From: an uncultured Eubacterium sp.
Lineage (GTDB): Bacteria > Bacillota > Clostridia > Lachnospirales > Lachnospiraceae
Assembly: GCA_905236735.1 (NCBI GenBank)
Contig: CAJOOU010000176.1
Span: 1-13,300, forward strand
DNA length: 13,300 bases
Direction of reading: 5' to 3'
The notes beneath the pieces were generated by a model. It was not told the origin of the DNA and searched no databases. It worked only from the letters and a program-made list of their open reading frames with translations. Positions 13,272 to 13,300 of this stretch are shown one piece after another. Within the stretch, counting starts at the first letter, position 1. Every line of letters starts with the position of its first letter. The position numbers and the translations under genes are program-made.

Positions 13272-13300
13272 TTCCTATACCTCGACTTTAAGTCAAAATA

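Noticed and set aside
13284..13294. Small palindrome GACTTTAAGTC upstream of the antiporter start
   Set aside because: Only 5-bp arms at the window edge and no promoter visible with it, so it cannot be told from chance here.

Overview
The window looks like chromosomal DNA from a low-to-mid GC monoderm Clostridia member, most likely Lachnospiraceae. This is inferred from strong AGGAGG-type ribosome binding sites, the HESD-type MurG, the Flp1-type pilin, the DUF5702 and DUF6382 companion proteins, and the absence of any outer-membrane secretin (RcpA/CpaC) or TadD gene. No rRNA, tRNA, CRISPR array, integrase or insertion sequence was seen.

Layout. Positions 1-743 (+) hold the 3' two thirds of murG. 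Everything else is on the minus strand and is read from right to left. At the right edge is an IT-superfamily (NhaD/ArsB-like) ion antiporter (13271-11913), followed by a strong nested-hairpin terminator (11875-11801). A promoter-like site at 11759-11731 then opens a compact tad (tight adherence, type IVc pilus) operon. Its order is prepilin peptidase 1 (TadV/CpaA), TadZ/CpaE, TadA/CpaF ATPase, TadB, TadC, Flp1 pilin, TadG-like DUF5702 protein, TadE-like pseudopilin with two Cys/His repeats, prepilin peptidase 2, second TadE/F-like pseudopilin, and DUF6382-FHA protein. Gaps are 0-15 nt and several junctions are ATGA overlaps, so the genes are almost certainly cotranscribed. A rhomboid protease follows with its own promoter-like site, then a flavodoxin-SCP2 fusion and a HIT hydrolase with a third promoter-like site. 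The HIT gene converges on murG and the two 3' ends overlap.

How it works together (inference from the Tad family). TadA powers assembly on the TadB/TadC membrane platform and TadZ positions it. The two peptidases would process Flp1 and the pseudopilins. The FHA protein may connect the machine to Thr phosphorylation, and the rhomboid may trim a membrane component.

Features that depart from the usual pattern are: a TadZ whose P-loop is destroyed; a TadC with about 185 extracytoplasmic residues inserted; a TadE with two CxxC/YH metal-site-like repeats; two different prepilin peptidases, one with GVAD instead of GxGD; several likely non-ATG starts; and a near-identical promoter-like block in front of both the tad operon and the rhomboid gene.
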